Part shown: positions 40,869 to 49,222 of the stretch, one piece after another | Position numbering within the stretch: the stretch's first letter is position 1 | Layout: every line of letters starts with the position of its first letter | The notes under the pieces: model-generated | Told to the model about the DNA's origin: nothing | The model's database searches: none | The model's input: the letters and a program-made list of their open reading frames with translations, nothing else | Source of the DNA: Catellatospora sp. TT07R-123 | Lineage (GTDB): Bacteria; Actinomycetota; Actinomycetes; Mycobacteriales; Micromonosporaceae | Direction of reading: 5' to 3' | DNA length: 64,000 bases | NCBI RefSeq assembly: GCF_018327705.1 | Contig: NZ_BNEM01000001.1 | Span: 3,844,001 to 3,908,000, forward strand | Program-made: the position numbers and the translations under genes

Positions 40869-41900
40869 ATGAAGCGAACCTCCATCACCATGGCCGACGG
40901 CCGTGAGCTGATCTACTTCGACGAGCGTGACGACGCGGTCCGCGCGACCGTCGACGACCGCGAGCTGCCCCCGCCCCCCGCACCCGCCCAGCTGCGCTTC
41001 GACGCGCTCACCGACGAGTGGGTCGCGGTCGCGGCGCACCGGCAGGGCCGCCCGCTGCTGCCCTCGACCGCCGAGTGCCCGCTGTGCCCGTCGACCGGTG
41101 GGTTCCGCACCGAGGTGCCCGCCGACGACTACGACGTGGTCGTCTTCGAGAACCGCTTCCCGTCGTTCTCGGGCGAGTCGGGGCGGTGCGAGGTCGTCTG
41201 CTTCTCCCCCCGGCACGACGCGTCGTTCAAGGAACTGCCGGTGTCGCGGGTGCGCACCGTGCTGGCCGTCCTGGCCGACCGCACCGCCGAACTGTCCGCG
41301 CTGGGCGGGGTGGAGCAGGTGTTCTGCTTCGAGAACCGCGGCGTCGAGATCGGCGTGACGCTGCACCACCCGCACGGCCAGATCTACGGCTACCCGTACG
41401 TCACCCCGGTGACCCGGCGCTACCTCGATGCCGCCCGGCGCCACCGCGACCTGGGCACCGGCACCAACCTCTACGCCGACCTGCTCGCCGCGGAGCGGTC
41501 GTCCGGCGAGCGGGTGGTGGCCGCCAACGAGTTCTGGACCGCCTTCGTGCCGTACGCGGCGCGCTGGCCGTACGAGATCCACATCGCACCGAACCGCCAG
41601 GTGCCCGACCTCGCCGCGCTCACCGAGACCGAACTCGACGCGTGCGCGCCCCTGTGGTCGGAGGTGGCCCGGCGCCTGGACGGCCTGTTCGACCTGCCCA
41701 TGCCATACGTCGCGGGCTGGCACCAGGCGCCCGTGCGCACCGACCGCGAGCTCGGCTACCTGCATCTGCGCATCTTCAGCAGCCGCCGCGCCCCGGGCAA
41801 GCTGAAGTACCTGGCCGGGTCGGAGTCGTCGATGGGCGCCTGGGTGAATGACATCGCCCCCGAGCAGGCGGCTGCTGCGCTGAGGGCCGTCACCCTCTAG
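40869..41900 (+). CDS. galT: Galactose-1-phosphate uridylyltransferase
   Basis: A 343-residue HIT-superfamily enzyme of the Leloir pathway, exchanging UDP between glucose-1-phosphate and galactose-1-phosphate. The active site is LHHPHGQIYGYPYV, with His169 as the covalent nucleophile. The N-terminal half has CPLCPST, a probable zinc ligand pair, and the C-terminal half has PYEIHIAPNRQ. galK and galE, the usual partners, are absent from the window. UDP-galactose could feed the polysaccharide locus next door. Confidence 0.95.
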   Translation: MKRTSITMADGRELIYFDERDDAVRATVDDRELPPPPAPAQLRFDALTDEWVAVAAHRQGRPLLPSTAECPLCPSTGGFRTEVPADDYDVVVFENRFPSFSGESGRCEVVCFSPRHDASFKELPVSRVRTVLAVLADRTAELSALGGVEQVFCFENRGVEIGVTLHHPHGQIYGYPYVTPVTRRYLDAARRHRDLGTGTNLYADLLAAERSSGERVVAANEFWTAFVPYAARWPYEIHIAPNRQVPDLAALTETELDACAPLWSEVARRLDGLFDLPMPYVAGWHQAPVRTDRELGYLHLRIFSSRRAPGKLKYLAGSESSMGAWVNDIAPEQAAAALRAVTL

Positions 41901-41910
41901 ATTCGTACAT

Positions 41911-42744
41911 GTGAACGACATCGAGGTCGAACCGGGCGTACGGCTGCGGCTGCGCCACCGTGACGGTCAGCGGGAACCGTTCCTGCTGGTCCACGGGTTG
42001 TCCTCCAACGCCCGGCTGTGGGACGAGGTGGCCGGCCACCTCGCCGCGGCCGGGCATCCGAGCTGGTCGGTGGACCTGCGCGGGCACGGCGAGTCCGACG
42101 CGCCCGAGCACGGCTACGACACCGGCACCGCCGCCGCCGACCTGGCCGCGGTCATCACGGCGCTCGGGCTGGACCGGCCGGTCGTGGTCGGCCAGTCCTG
42201 GGGCGGCAACGTGGTGACCCGCCTGGCCGCCAAGCATCCCGAGCTGCCCGGCGCGCTCGGGCTGGTCGACGGCGGCTGGATCGACCTGCGCGCGACCTTC
42301 CCCGGCTGGGCGGCGTGCACCGCGGCGCTGCGGCCCGGCGACATCGACGGCCACCCCGCCGAGCGGATGCGCGGCTGGCTGGATTCAGCACATCCGGAGT
42401 GGTCGGTGACGGCCCGGGAGGCGACCCTGGCCAACATGCGGATCGAGCCCGACGGGACCATGTGGCGGCGCCTGACCGTCCCGCACCACATGCAGATCCT
42501 GCGCTCGCTGTGGGACGAGCCCGCCAGCGCCGACCTGCCGCTGGTCACCGTGCCCGCGCTGCTGCTGCCCGCGGGCGGCCCCGACGGCGAGCGCGCCGAC
42601 CACGTCCGCGCGGCCGCGGCCGCGCTGCGCGACGCGCGCATCCGCTGGTATCCGGGCGGCGACCACGACCTGCACGCCCAGCACCCCGACCGGGTCGCCG
42701 CCGACCTGCTCACCCTGGTGCCCGGCCGCGAGGCGGCGGCATGA
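41911..42744 (+). CDS. Alpha/beta hydrolase
   Basis: A 277-residue cytoplasmic hydrolase. The oxyanion-hole LLVHGLSS is at residues 25-32, DLRGHGESD at 55-63, the nucleophile Ser96 in VVGQSWGGN, and the C-terminal catalytic His lies in GGDHDLHAQHP. The fold is typical of esterases, haloperoxidase-like and epoxide-hydrolase-like proteins; the substrate is unknown. The GTG starts 11 nt after galT. It is coupled with an ATGA overlap to the next gene. Confidence 0.85.
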   Translation: MNDIEVEPGVRLRLRHRDGQREPFLLVHGLSSNARLWDEVAGHLAAAGHPSWSVDLRGHGESDAPEHGYDTGTAAADLAAVITALGLDRPVVVGQSWGGNVVTRLAAKHPELPGALGLVDGGWIDLRATFPGWAACTAALRPGDIDGHPAERMRGWLDSAHPEWSVTAREATLANMRIEPDGTMWRRLTVPHHMQILRSLWDEPASADLPLVTVPALLLPAGGPDGERADHVRAAAAALRDARIRWYPGGDHDLHAQHPDRVAADLLTLVPGREAAA

Positions 42745-44018
42745 CCCGTCTGCTGGTCGTGATGGGCTCCGGCGAGACCACCCCCACGATGATCAAGCCG
42801 CACCGCAGCCTGTTCGCGACCCTGCCGCCGAACGGCCGGGCGGTGCTGCTGGACACGCCGTACGGGTTCCAGCTCAACGCCGACGAGATCAGCGCCCGCG
42901 CGGTCGGCTACTTCGCGCAGAGCGTCGGGCAGGCCGTCGACGTGGTGTCCTGGCGGCGGGAGCCGGAGCCGGGGCTGGAGCGGGAGCGGGCGCTGGCCGC
43001 CCTGCGCGGCGCGAGCTGGATCTTCGCCGGGCCGGGGTCGCCGACGTACGCCCTGCGCCAGTGGCGCGACACCGACCTGCCGGGGCTGCTGCCCCGCGCC
43101 GAGGTGCTCGTGTTCGCCAGCGCCGCCGCACTCACCCTCGGCTCGCACACCATCCCCGTGTACGAGATCTACAAAGCGGGCACCGAACCGCACTGGCTGC
43201 CCGGCCTGGACCTGTTCGAGCAGCTCACCGGCGTGCCCGCGGTGGTCATCCCGCACTACGACAACGCCGAGGGCGGCCACCACGACACCCGGTACTGCTA
43301 CCTCGGCGAGCCCCGGCTGCGGCAGCTGGAGGCCGAGCTGCCCGACGACCGGCTCATCGTCGGCGTCGACGAGCACACCGCCCTGGTCTGCGACCTGGAG
43401 CAGCGCACCGCGACCGTCATCGGCAACGGGCGCCTGACGCTGCGCCGCGCGGGCCGCAGCACCGTCTACCCCACCGGGACCACCCTCCCCCTCCCTTTCC
43501 CCGAGGCCGAGGAGAGGAAGGGCACCTTCTCATCGCATTTCGTAGCAGAAGCGCCCCTTCTTGACGCCGCCGCCGACCACGGTGCGGGGGCGGAGCCGGC
43601 GCAGGCCACCGGCGGTCGGACGGGCGTCGCGACCAGCCTGCGGGAGGCCGCCGACGACGCCGAGGAGCGGTTCACCGCCGCGCTGGCCGCACGCGACGTC
43701 GACGGCTGCGTGGCCGCGGCGCTCGAACTGGAGCAGGTGATCGTCGACTGGACCGCGGACACCAACGTCTCCGACGACGGCGAGCACGCGCGCGGGCTGC
43801 TGCGCGGCATGGTGGTGCGCCTCGGCGAGCTGGCGGGCACGGCCGACCCGACGCCGCTGCTCACTCCGCTGGTCGAGGCGCTGCTGTCGGTGCGCGACTC
43901 GGCCCGGACCCGCCGCGACTGGGCCGCCGCCGACCAGGTGCGCGACGCCCTCGCCGCAGCCCGCATCGAGGTCCGCGACACCCCCTCCGGCCCCGTCTGG
44001 CTCCCGCCGGGGGCATGA
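42741..44018 (+). CDS. Two-domain protein: class-I GATase/S51-like plus CysS-like C-terminal domain
   Basis: A 425-residue protein. The N-terminal ~250 residues have a Rossmann-like start (LLVVMGSGETTPTMIKPH), WIFAGPGSPTYALRQW, and VLVFASAAALTLG, reminiscent of peptidase E (S51)/class-I glutamine-amidotransferase-like proteins with a Ser in place of the nucleophile Cys. Residues ~258-274 come from an inserted DNA repeat. The C-terminal ~150 residues resemble the helical domain at the end of cysteinyl-tRNA synthetase, ending in DWAAADQVRDALAAARIEVR. No tRNA synthetase catalytic domain is present. The role is unknown. Its stop codon is in a second dispersed repeat. Confidence 0.7.
   Translation: MTRLLVVMGSGETTPTMIKPHRSLFATLPPNGRAVLLDTPYGFQLNADEISARAVGYFAQSVGQAVDVVSWRREPEPGLERERALAALRGASWIFAGPGSPTYALRQWRDTDLPGLLPRAEVLVFASAAALTLGSHTIPVYEIYKAGTEPHWLPGLDLFEQLTGVPAVVIPHYDNAEGGHHDTRYCYLGEPRLRQLEAELPDDRLIVGVDEHTALVCDLEQRTATVIGNGRLTLRRAGRSTVYPTGTTLPLPFPEAEERKGTFSSHFVAEAPLLDAAADHGAGAEPAQATGGRTGVATSLREAADDAEERFTAALAARDVDGCVAAALELEQVIVDWTADTNVSDDGEHARGLLRGMVVRLGELAGTADPTPLLTPLVEALLSVRDSARTRRDWAAADQVRDALAAARIEVRDTPSGPVWLPPGA
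43514..43562. repeat. Dispersed repeat inserted in frame in a coding sequence
   Basis: A 49-bp segment with imperfect inverted ends (AAGGGcacCTTCT near the left, AGAAGcgcCCCTT at the right). It is AT-richer than its surroundings, with codons TCA, CAT, GTA, GCA, GAA and two CTT in a row that contrast with the GC-ending neighbours. It resembles short intergenic repeats that, from general knowledge, are widespread in Micromonospora/Salinispora; that match is recalled and not searched. Confidence 0.65.
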
Positions 44019-44075
44019 TCGCCGATTGCGGTCAGAAACGGGCCGCGGAGCGCATCTTCTGACCGCAGATCACGA
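44016..44075. repeat. Dispersed repeat copy 2 / hairpin after the 42741-44018 gene
   Basis: The stop codon TGA (44016-44018) is the first base triplet of the repeat shared with 36,975. An 11-bp stem (44027-44037 TGCGGTCAGAA with 44057-44067) encloses a 19-nt loop; TGATC and GATCA flank it. It can serve as the gene's terminator. Confidence 0.55.
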
Positions 44076-44124
44076 TCTCCAGCCCCGGCCCCCGCGCACC
44101 TCGCGCGCCCCGCGGCGAGGGCGC

Positions 44125-44161
44125 AAAAAAGACCAGACCCGCACGGGCGCGGGTCTGGTCT
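44125..44161 (-). terminator. Intrinsic terminator of icd with U-tract
   Basis: On the minus strand a perfect 13-bp stem (44161-44149 with 44142-44130, AGACCAGACCCGC) closes a 6-nt loop and is followed directly by six T residues (44130-44125). It is 78 nt after the icd stop. It is a textbook factor-independent terminator, uncommon in this base composition. Confidence 0.85.
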
Positions 44162-44239
44162 CTGGGAAGGGACTTTCAGGCGGGATTATTCCGTTTTATA
44201 CCTGGCTCAACGAGGTCGGGCCGGGCGGGAAACGGGTGC

Positions 44240-45457
44240 TCAGGCCCCGAGCTTGCGGGCCAGCGCGGTGTCGAGGGTGTTCATGAACTCCTCGGTGGTC
44301 TGCCACGGCGCGTCCCGCGAGATCAGCAGCGAGAGGTCCTTCGTCATCGCGCCGCCCTCGACGGTCTCGATGATGACCTGCTCCAGCGTGTCCGCGAAGT
44401 TGGTCACCGCCGGGGTGCCGTCCAGCTTGCCGCGGTGGGCCAGGCCCCGGGTCCAGGCGAAGATCGACGCGATCGGGTTGGTCGACGTCTTCTCGCCCTT
44501 CTGCCACTGGCGGTAGTGCCGGGTGACCGTGCCGTGCGCGGCCTCGGCCTCGACGGTGCGGCCGTCGGGCGTCATCAGCACGGAGGTCATCAGGCCCAGC
44601 GAGCCGAAGCCCTGCGCCACGATGTCGGACTGCACGTCACCGTCGTAGTTCTTGCACGCCCAGACGTAGCCGCCCTCCCACTTCAGCGCGGCGGCGACCA
44701 TGTCGTCGATCAGCCGGTGCTCGTAGGTCAGGCCCTTGGCGTCGAACTCGGCCTTGAACTCGGCCTCGAAGATCTCGGCGAAGATGTCCTTGAACCGGCC
44801 GTCGTACGCCTTGAGGATCGTGTTCTTGGTCGACAGGTAGACCGGGTAGTTGCGCAGCAGGCCGTAGCTGAACGACGCCCGCGCGAAGTCGCGGATCGAG
44901 TCGTCGTAGTTGTACATGCCCATCGCGACGCCGCCACCGGGGAAGTCGGCGATGGTGAACTCCATCGGCTCGCTGCCGTCGGCCGGGGTGTAGGTGACGG
45001 TCACCTTGCCGGGGCCGGGCACCACGAAGTCGGTGGCCTTGTACTGGTCGCCGTGGGCGTGGCGGCCGACGACGATCGGCTTGGTCCAGCCCGGCACGAG
45101 CCGCGGCACGTTGCTCATGATGATCGGCTCACGGAAGATGACGCCGCCGAGGATGTTGCGGATGGTGCCGTTGGGCGACTTCCACATCTTCTTCAGGCCG
45201 AACTCGGCGACCCGGGCCTCGTCCGGGGTGATGGTGGCGCACTTGACGCCCACGCCGTGCCGCTTGATCGCGTTCGCCGCGTCGATCGTCACCTGGTCGT
45301 CGGTGGCGTCGCGGTGCTCCATGCCCAGGTCGTAGTACTCCAGCTCCACGTCGAGGTAGGGCAGGATCAGCTGCTCGCGGATCTGCTTCCAGATGATCCG
45401 GGTCATCTCGTCGCCGTCGAGCTCGACTACGGGGTTGTTTACCTTGATCTTCGCCAT
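44240..45457 (-). CDS. icd: NADP-dependent isocitrate dehydrogenase
   Basis: A 405-residue TCA-cycle enzyme of the homodimeric, eukaryote-like class II type. It converts isocitrate to 2-oxoglutarate with reduction of NADP. The start [21 protein letters not shown], the substrate-binding [13 protein letters not shown], and the NADP-binding [15 protein letters not shown] with [16 protein letters not shown] are diagnostic. The ATG at 45457 is preceded by GAGCGCCTGCG (GAG-rich). It is in a TCA/folate neighbourhood with mdh and folD. Confidence 0.97.
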   Translation of the reverse strand: MAKIKVNNPVVELDGDEMTRIIWKQIREQLILPYLDVELEYYDLGMEHRDATDDQVTIDAANAIKRHGVGVKCATITPDEARVAEFGLKKMWKSPNGTIRNILGGVIFREPIIMSNVPRLVPGWTKPIVVGRHAHGDQYKATDFVVPGPGKVTVTYTPADGSEPMEFTIADFPGGGVAMGMYNYDDSIRDFARASFSYGLLRNYPVYLSTKNTILKAYDGRFKDIFAEIFEAEFKAEFDAKGLTYEHRLIDDMVAAALKWEGGYVWACKNYDGDVQSDIVAQGFGSLGLMTSVLMTPDGRTVEAEAAHGTVTRHYRQWQKGEKTSTNPIASIFAWTRGLAHRGKLDGTPAVTNFADTLEQVIIETVEGGAMTKDLSLLISRDAPWQTTEEFMNTLDTALARKLGA

Positions 45458-45524
45458 CTCGCAGGCGCTCCTCTTACCTTCGGGCGTCCGGCGGCAGGGC
45501 GCCGGGCGGCGGTCGCACGATTTA

Positions 45525-45542
45525 GCAGTACGAGCGTACTGC
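45525..45542. promoter_or_regulatory. Inverted repeat in the icd upstream region
   Basis: GCAGTAC-GAGC-GTACTGC is a perfect 7+7 inverted repeat 68 nt upstream of the icd start, between the divergent icd and flotillin genes. It could be a regulator site for icd. Confidence 0.35.
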
Positions 45543-45664
45543 CGTACCCACCTGCCGCAACCCCCAGGGTGCCCCACCTCTCACCGATGCCCGAATCGGC
45601 GCCTTGCCGACCGGGTCTACGCTCTGCGGCCGACAGGAGCCCGACTCATCCGAGGAGATGGGGC

Positions 45665-47647
45665 ATGGACAGCGACCCGCTGCCATTCCTGCCGACGCTC
45701 ACCACAGCCGTGATCGTCGGCCTGCTACTACTCATCGTCATCCTGAAGTCCATCCACAAGATCGGTCCGACCGAGGTCGGCCTGGTCACCAAGCGTCTCG
45801 GCCGCAAACTCCGCGACGACAACCCCATCGCGTTCGCCGGGGAGGCCGGCTACCAGGCCGACCTGCTGATGCCCGGCCTGCGCCTCAAGCTGTGGCCCGT
45901 CTACGGGGTCACCAAGTTCCCCTGGGTGCAGGTGCCCGCCGGCGAGATCGGCGTGGTGATCTCCCAGGTCGGCGCGCCGCTGCCGATCGGCGCCAAGAGC
46001 GCCCGCTACCAGCCGGGCTTCGGCAACTTCTCCGACCTGCGCAACTTCGTCGCCACCGGCGGCGAGAAGGGTGTGCAGCGGCCGGTGCTGCCGCCCGGCA
46101 CCCTGGTGCCGGTCCACCCGGTCGCCTTCCTGATCATCACGGCCCGCTCGGTCTTCGGCGTGCCGGTGTCGCCGGAGTTCCAGGTCCTGGCCGCCAAGCG
46201 CCAGCTGGCCCCGGCCGCGTTCGGGCTGACGCCTGAGCGCCTGAAGGTCGTGGTGATCTCACCGCACGGCGACCGGGACCTGATCGGCCTGGTCACCGTG
46301 CTCGAAGGCGAGCCGCTGCCCTCCGGCGACCTGGCCAGCCGCCTGGGCGGCTTCGACGACATCGCGGCGATGGAGCAGGGCGCCGACACCACCGACGCCG
46401 AGATCATCGACGTGCTGCTGGGCTCGAAGAACGAGGTGCACAACAACTACCAGGACTTCCAGGCGTTCCTGGACGCGGGCGGCCGGATCGGCCTCCAGCA
46501 CGACCCGCTGCTGTACGGCGCGTACCTGCTGAACCCGTTCCTGGTGCTGGTCGAGATGGTGCCGATGCTGGTGGTCAACCAGGGACAGGTCGCCGTGATC
46601 AAGGGGTTCGTCGGCCTGCCGACGCTGGACACCTCCGGCACCGACTTCAAGTTCGGCAGCATCGTGCGCCCCGGCCACCGCGGCATCTGGCAGGAGCCGC
46701 TGCGCACCGGCAAGTACGCCATCAACCCGCGCATCTACGCCGCCGAGCTCGTGCCGACCTTCATCCTGACCCTGAACTGGGCCAACCACATGTCGACCGC
46801 GCACGACCTGGACTCGCGGCTGGAGCCGATCGTCGGCAAGAGCCGCGAGGGCTTCGTGTTCAAGATCGACCTTCAGGTGCAGATCCACGTCTCCGACGGC
46901 CGCGCGCCGCGCGTGATCTCGATGGTCGGCACGATGCTGAACCTGGTGAACGAGGTGCTCCAGTCGGCGGTGGGCAACCACTTCCGCAACACGCTCCAGG
47001 CGCTGGAGGCGATCAAGTTCATCGAGACCCGGCACGAGGTGCAGCAGGCCGCGTTCGCGGCGATCACGCAGTACCTGGCCGGGTACGACGTGGAGACTCG
47101 GGGCGTCTACATCCAGGACGTGGTGTTCCCGCCGGAGCTGGTCGAGGTGCTGACGCACCGCGAGATCGCCAACCAGCAGCGGGCCACCTACGAGGAGCAG
47201 CAGCGGGCCGAGACGGTGCGCGTGCAGATGGAGAAGGCCCGCGGCACCGCCGACATGCAGGCCGAACTCGCCTCGGCGGCGGTCTCGGTGGAGATCAGCT
47301 CGAACAAGGCGAAGGCCCGGGAGGCGGAGGCGGGCGGCCAGGCCGCGTACGTCCGGCTCACGGGACAGGCCGAGGCCGACCGGGCCCAGGCCGTCGGTCT
47401 GGCCGAGGCCAAGGCGACCGAGGCGATGGGGCTGGCCCGCGCGGCCGGCTTCCAGGCGCAGCGTGACGCCATCGGCGAGCTGCCGACCGCCCTGGTCGCA
47501 CTGGCCAACGCCATCGCCGAAGGAAAGATCAACATCATGCCGGAGGTACTGGTCACCGGCGGCTCCAGCCTCGACGGGCTCGCCGCCACGCTGATGCGCG
47601 CCCTGCACGAGGGCAAGATCCCGCTCCAGCGGTCCGAGCAGGAGTGA
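45665..47647 (+). CDS. Flotillin/SPFH-domain protein
   Basis: A 660-residue membrane-associated scaffold protein. One N-terminal membrane span (about residues 15-30, AVIVGLLLLIVILKSI) is followed by SPFH/band-7 regions: TEVGLVTKRLG at about 37, and a second around VNQGQVAVIKGFVG (about 305), with the RYQPGF and VRPGHRGIWQEPL strands. Residues ~485-620 form a long Ala/Glu/Arg/Gln-rich coiled coil (QQRATYEEQQRAETVRVQM), as in flotillins. It probably organises membrane microdomains. The ATG has GAGGAG upstream. It is divergent from icd. Confidence 0.82.
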   Translation: MDSDPLPFLPTLTTAVIVGLLLLIVILKSIHKIGPTEVGLVTKRLGRKLRDDNPIAFAGEAGYQADLLMPGLRLKLWPVYGVTKFPWVQVPAGEIGVVISQVGAPLPIGAKSARYQPGFGNFSDLRNFVATGGEKGVQRPVLPPGTLVPVHPVAFLIITARSVFGVPVSPEFQVLAAKRQLAPAAFGLTPERLKVVVISPHGDRDLIGLVTVLEGEPLPSGDLASRLGGFDDIAAMEQGADTTDAEIIDVLLGSKNEVHNNYQDFQAFLDAGGRIGLQHDPLLYGAYLLNPFLVLVEMVPMLVVNQGQVAVIKGFVGLPTLDTSGTDFKFGSIVRPGHRGIWQEPLRTGKYAINPRIYAAELVPTFILTLNWANHMSTAHDLDSRLEPIVGKSREGFVFKIDLQVQIHVSDGRAPRVISMVGTMLNLVNEVLQSAVGNHFRNTLQALEAIKFIETRHEVQQAAFAAITQYLAGYDVETRGVYIQDVVFPPELVEVLTHREIANQQRATYEEQQRAETVRVQMEKARGTADMQAELASAAVSVEISSNKAKAREAEAGGQAAYVRLTGQAEADRAQAVGLAEAKATEAMGLARAAGFQAQRDAIGELPTALVALANAIAEGKINIMPEVLVTGGSSLDGLAATLMRALHEGKIPLQRSEQE

Positions 47648-47652
47648 AGCCG

Positions 47653-47693
47653 GTGCGGGGCGGTCCGGCCGTCGAGGCCGGGTCGCCCCGCAC
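47653..47693. terminator. Bidirectional terminator between flotillin and ung
   Basis: A nested hairpin: outer 10-bp stem GTGCGGGGCG (47653-47662 with 47684-47693) and inner 6-bp stem CCGGCC (47665-47670 with 47676-47681). It begins 6 nt after the flotillin stop and 2 nt before the ung stop. Confidence 0.8.
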
Positions 47694-47694
47694 G

Positions 47695-48369
47695 TCAGCC
47701 CCAGGTGATCTCGCCGCGACCGGCCTCGGCCAGGGCGGTCTTGACCTGCGAGAACGGCTTGCTGCCCAGGAAACCCTTCGGGTTCATCGGGCTCGGGTGC
47801 CCGGCCTCCAGCACCACGTGCTGCGGGTTGCGCACCAGCGCCGCCTTCTTGCGGGCGTACGACCCCCAGAGCACGAACACCACCCGGTACGGCGAGTCGT
47901 TGGCGGCCTTGATCGCGGCGTCGGTGAACTGCTCCCAGCCCTGGTTGGCGTGGCTGTTCGGGGTGCCCGAGCGCACGGTCAGCACCGCGTTGAGCATGAG
48001 CACGCCCTGGGCGGCCCAGCCGGTGAGGTCGCCGTTGGCCGGCGGGTTCACGCCGAGGTCGTCCTTGAGCTCCTTGTACACGTTGCGCAGGCTCGGCGGC
48101 ACCGGCACGCCGGGGCGGACGCTGAAGCTCAGCCCGTGCGCCTGACCGGGCTTGAAGTACGGGTCCTGCCCGAGGATCAGCACCCGGGTGTGCGCCGGGG
48201 AGGTCAGCCGGAACGCGGTGAACAGGTCCTCGCGGGGCGGGAAGACGGTGCCGGCGGCGTACTCGGCCTCGACGAAGGCGGCGAGCTTCGCGGTGGCGTC
48301 GAGGTCGAGATGCGGCTTCATCACGTCGCGCCACTCGCCGGGCAGCATGTCAAGCAGGTCCAATGCCAT
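47695..48369 (-). CDS. ung: Uracil-DNA glycosylase, family 1
   Basis: A 224-residue base-excision enzyme. The catalytic motif LGQDPYFKPGQAHGLSFSV contains the general-base Asp69; position 72 is Phe, where E. coli Ung has His. The second motif is GHPSPMNPKGF with catalytic His191. LMLNAVLTVRSG and the WAAQGV motif are also conserved. The ATG at 48369 gives a family-length protein. This is the second, unrelated uracil-removing enzyme in the window. Confidence 0.93.
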   Translation of the reverse strand: MALDLLDMLPGEWRDVMKPHLDLDATAKLAAFVEAEYAAGTVFPPREDLFTAFRLTSPAHTRVLILGQDPYFKPGQAHGLSFSVRPGVPVPPSLRNVYKELKDDLGVNPPANGDLTGWAAQGVLMLNAVLTVRSGTPNSHANQGWEQFTDAAIKAANDSPYRVVFVLWGSYARKKAALVRNPQHVVLEAGHPSPMNPKGFLGSKPFSQVKTALAEAGRGEITWG

Positions 48370-48514
48370 GCGCCACACCATAGTGCCCACTACCGACAGA
48401 CGCCTCTTCGGCGGGGCCGCCGCGGCCGGGCGGCGCACACGCCGGTTTGCCCGGCGCAGGGTGCGGGTACGGCTATAGGCCGGGAAGTTCGGATCACTCG
48501 CGGGGAGGCACGTC

Positions 48515-49165
48515 GTGAGAGCATTCGTCAGAACGCTGCTGGGAACGGTCTCGGCCCTCCTGGCCGTCGGGTTGTTCGGCACGGCCGCCGCGGCGGTGGT
48601 GAGCCCTTCGGGCGACCGGGCCAAGGCCGAGCTGTGGACGGCCATGGGCACGCAGTGGTCCGACAGCGCCAGGTACACGAGGGAGTACTACGTCGCCGCG
48701 CTCCTGGGCGGAGCGCATCCCGGCGCCGCGCAGGCCGCGGCCGCCAGCCTGATGAAGAACCAGAAGGACATCGGTGCCGTCTTCGCCAAGTACTACGGCA
48801 CGGGCACCGGCGACCAGATCAGCGACATCCTGTCGCAGCAGGTCGCCATCGCCGCCGACCTGGTGCCGGCCGCGGGCGCGGGCGACAAGGCCAAGCTCGC
48901 CGACGCCACCGCGCGATGGCAGCAGAGCCACGCCGAGCTGGCGAAGGTCCTCAGCACGGCGAATCCGGACCACTTCCCGTACGAGCAGACACGCCAGCTG
49001 CTCGACCGGAACCTGGCGCTGCTCACCACCGCCGTCACCAGCTTCGCCGGGGGCGACTACGCGCAGAGCATCGCGGGCAACGAGGCCTACTACCAGGACG
49101 TGCAGAACCTGGTCGGCTACTTCGGGAACGGCATCGTCGCGGAGTTCCCCGAGCAGTTCAAATAG
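48515..49165 (+). CDS. Secreted helical protein, unknown family
   Basis: A 216-residue exported protein. The GTG start is followed by a signal peptide (about residues 1-27, RAFVRTLLGTVSALLAVGLFGTAAAA). The mature part is mostly amphipathic helices in two similar halves, each with a T-x-x-Y/W...A-x-x-L pattern, suggesting a four-helix or repeated bundle. There is no Cys in the mature part. GGGGAGG lies upstream of the start. I do not recognise the family. It is a single-gene transcript ending in a strong hairpin. Confidence 0.6.
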   Translation: MRAFVRTLLGTVSALLAVGLFGTAAAAVVSPSGDRAKAELWTAMGTQWSDSARYTREYYVAALLGGAHPGAAQAAAASLMKNQKDIGAVFAKYYGTGTGDQISDILSQQVAIAADLVPAAGAGDKAKLADATARWQQSHAELAKVLSTANPDHFPYEQTRQLLDRNLALLTTAVTSFAGGDYAQSIAGNEAYYQDVQNLVGYFGNGIVAEFPEQFK

Positions 49166-49168
49166 CCG

Positions 49169-49207
49169 AGAAGGGCGCCTCCCGCCATCCGGCGGGGGCG
49201 CCCTTCT
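49169..49207. terminator. Bidirectional terminator between 48515-49165 gene and mdh
   Basis: AGAAGGGCGCC (49169-49179) pairs with 49197-49207. After a one-base bulge CCCGCC (49181-49186) pairs with 49191-49196, leaving a 4-nt loop. It starts 4 nt after the plus-strand stop and lies 16 nt from the mdh stop. Confidence 0.85.
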
Positions 49208-49222
49208 GCACGGCGCGCGGCG

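Noticed and set aside
47695..48369. Inactive uracil-DNA glycosylase because of Phe72 in place of His in GQDPYH.
   Set aside because: Catalytic Asp69 and His191 are present, and from general knowledge this position is not strictly conserved (other residues occur in actinobacterial Ung), so loss of activity is not supported.
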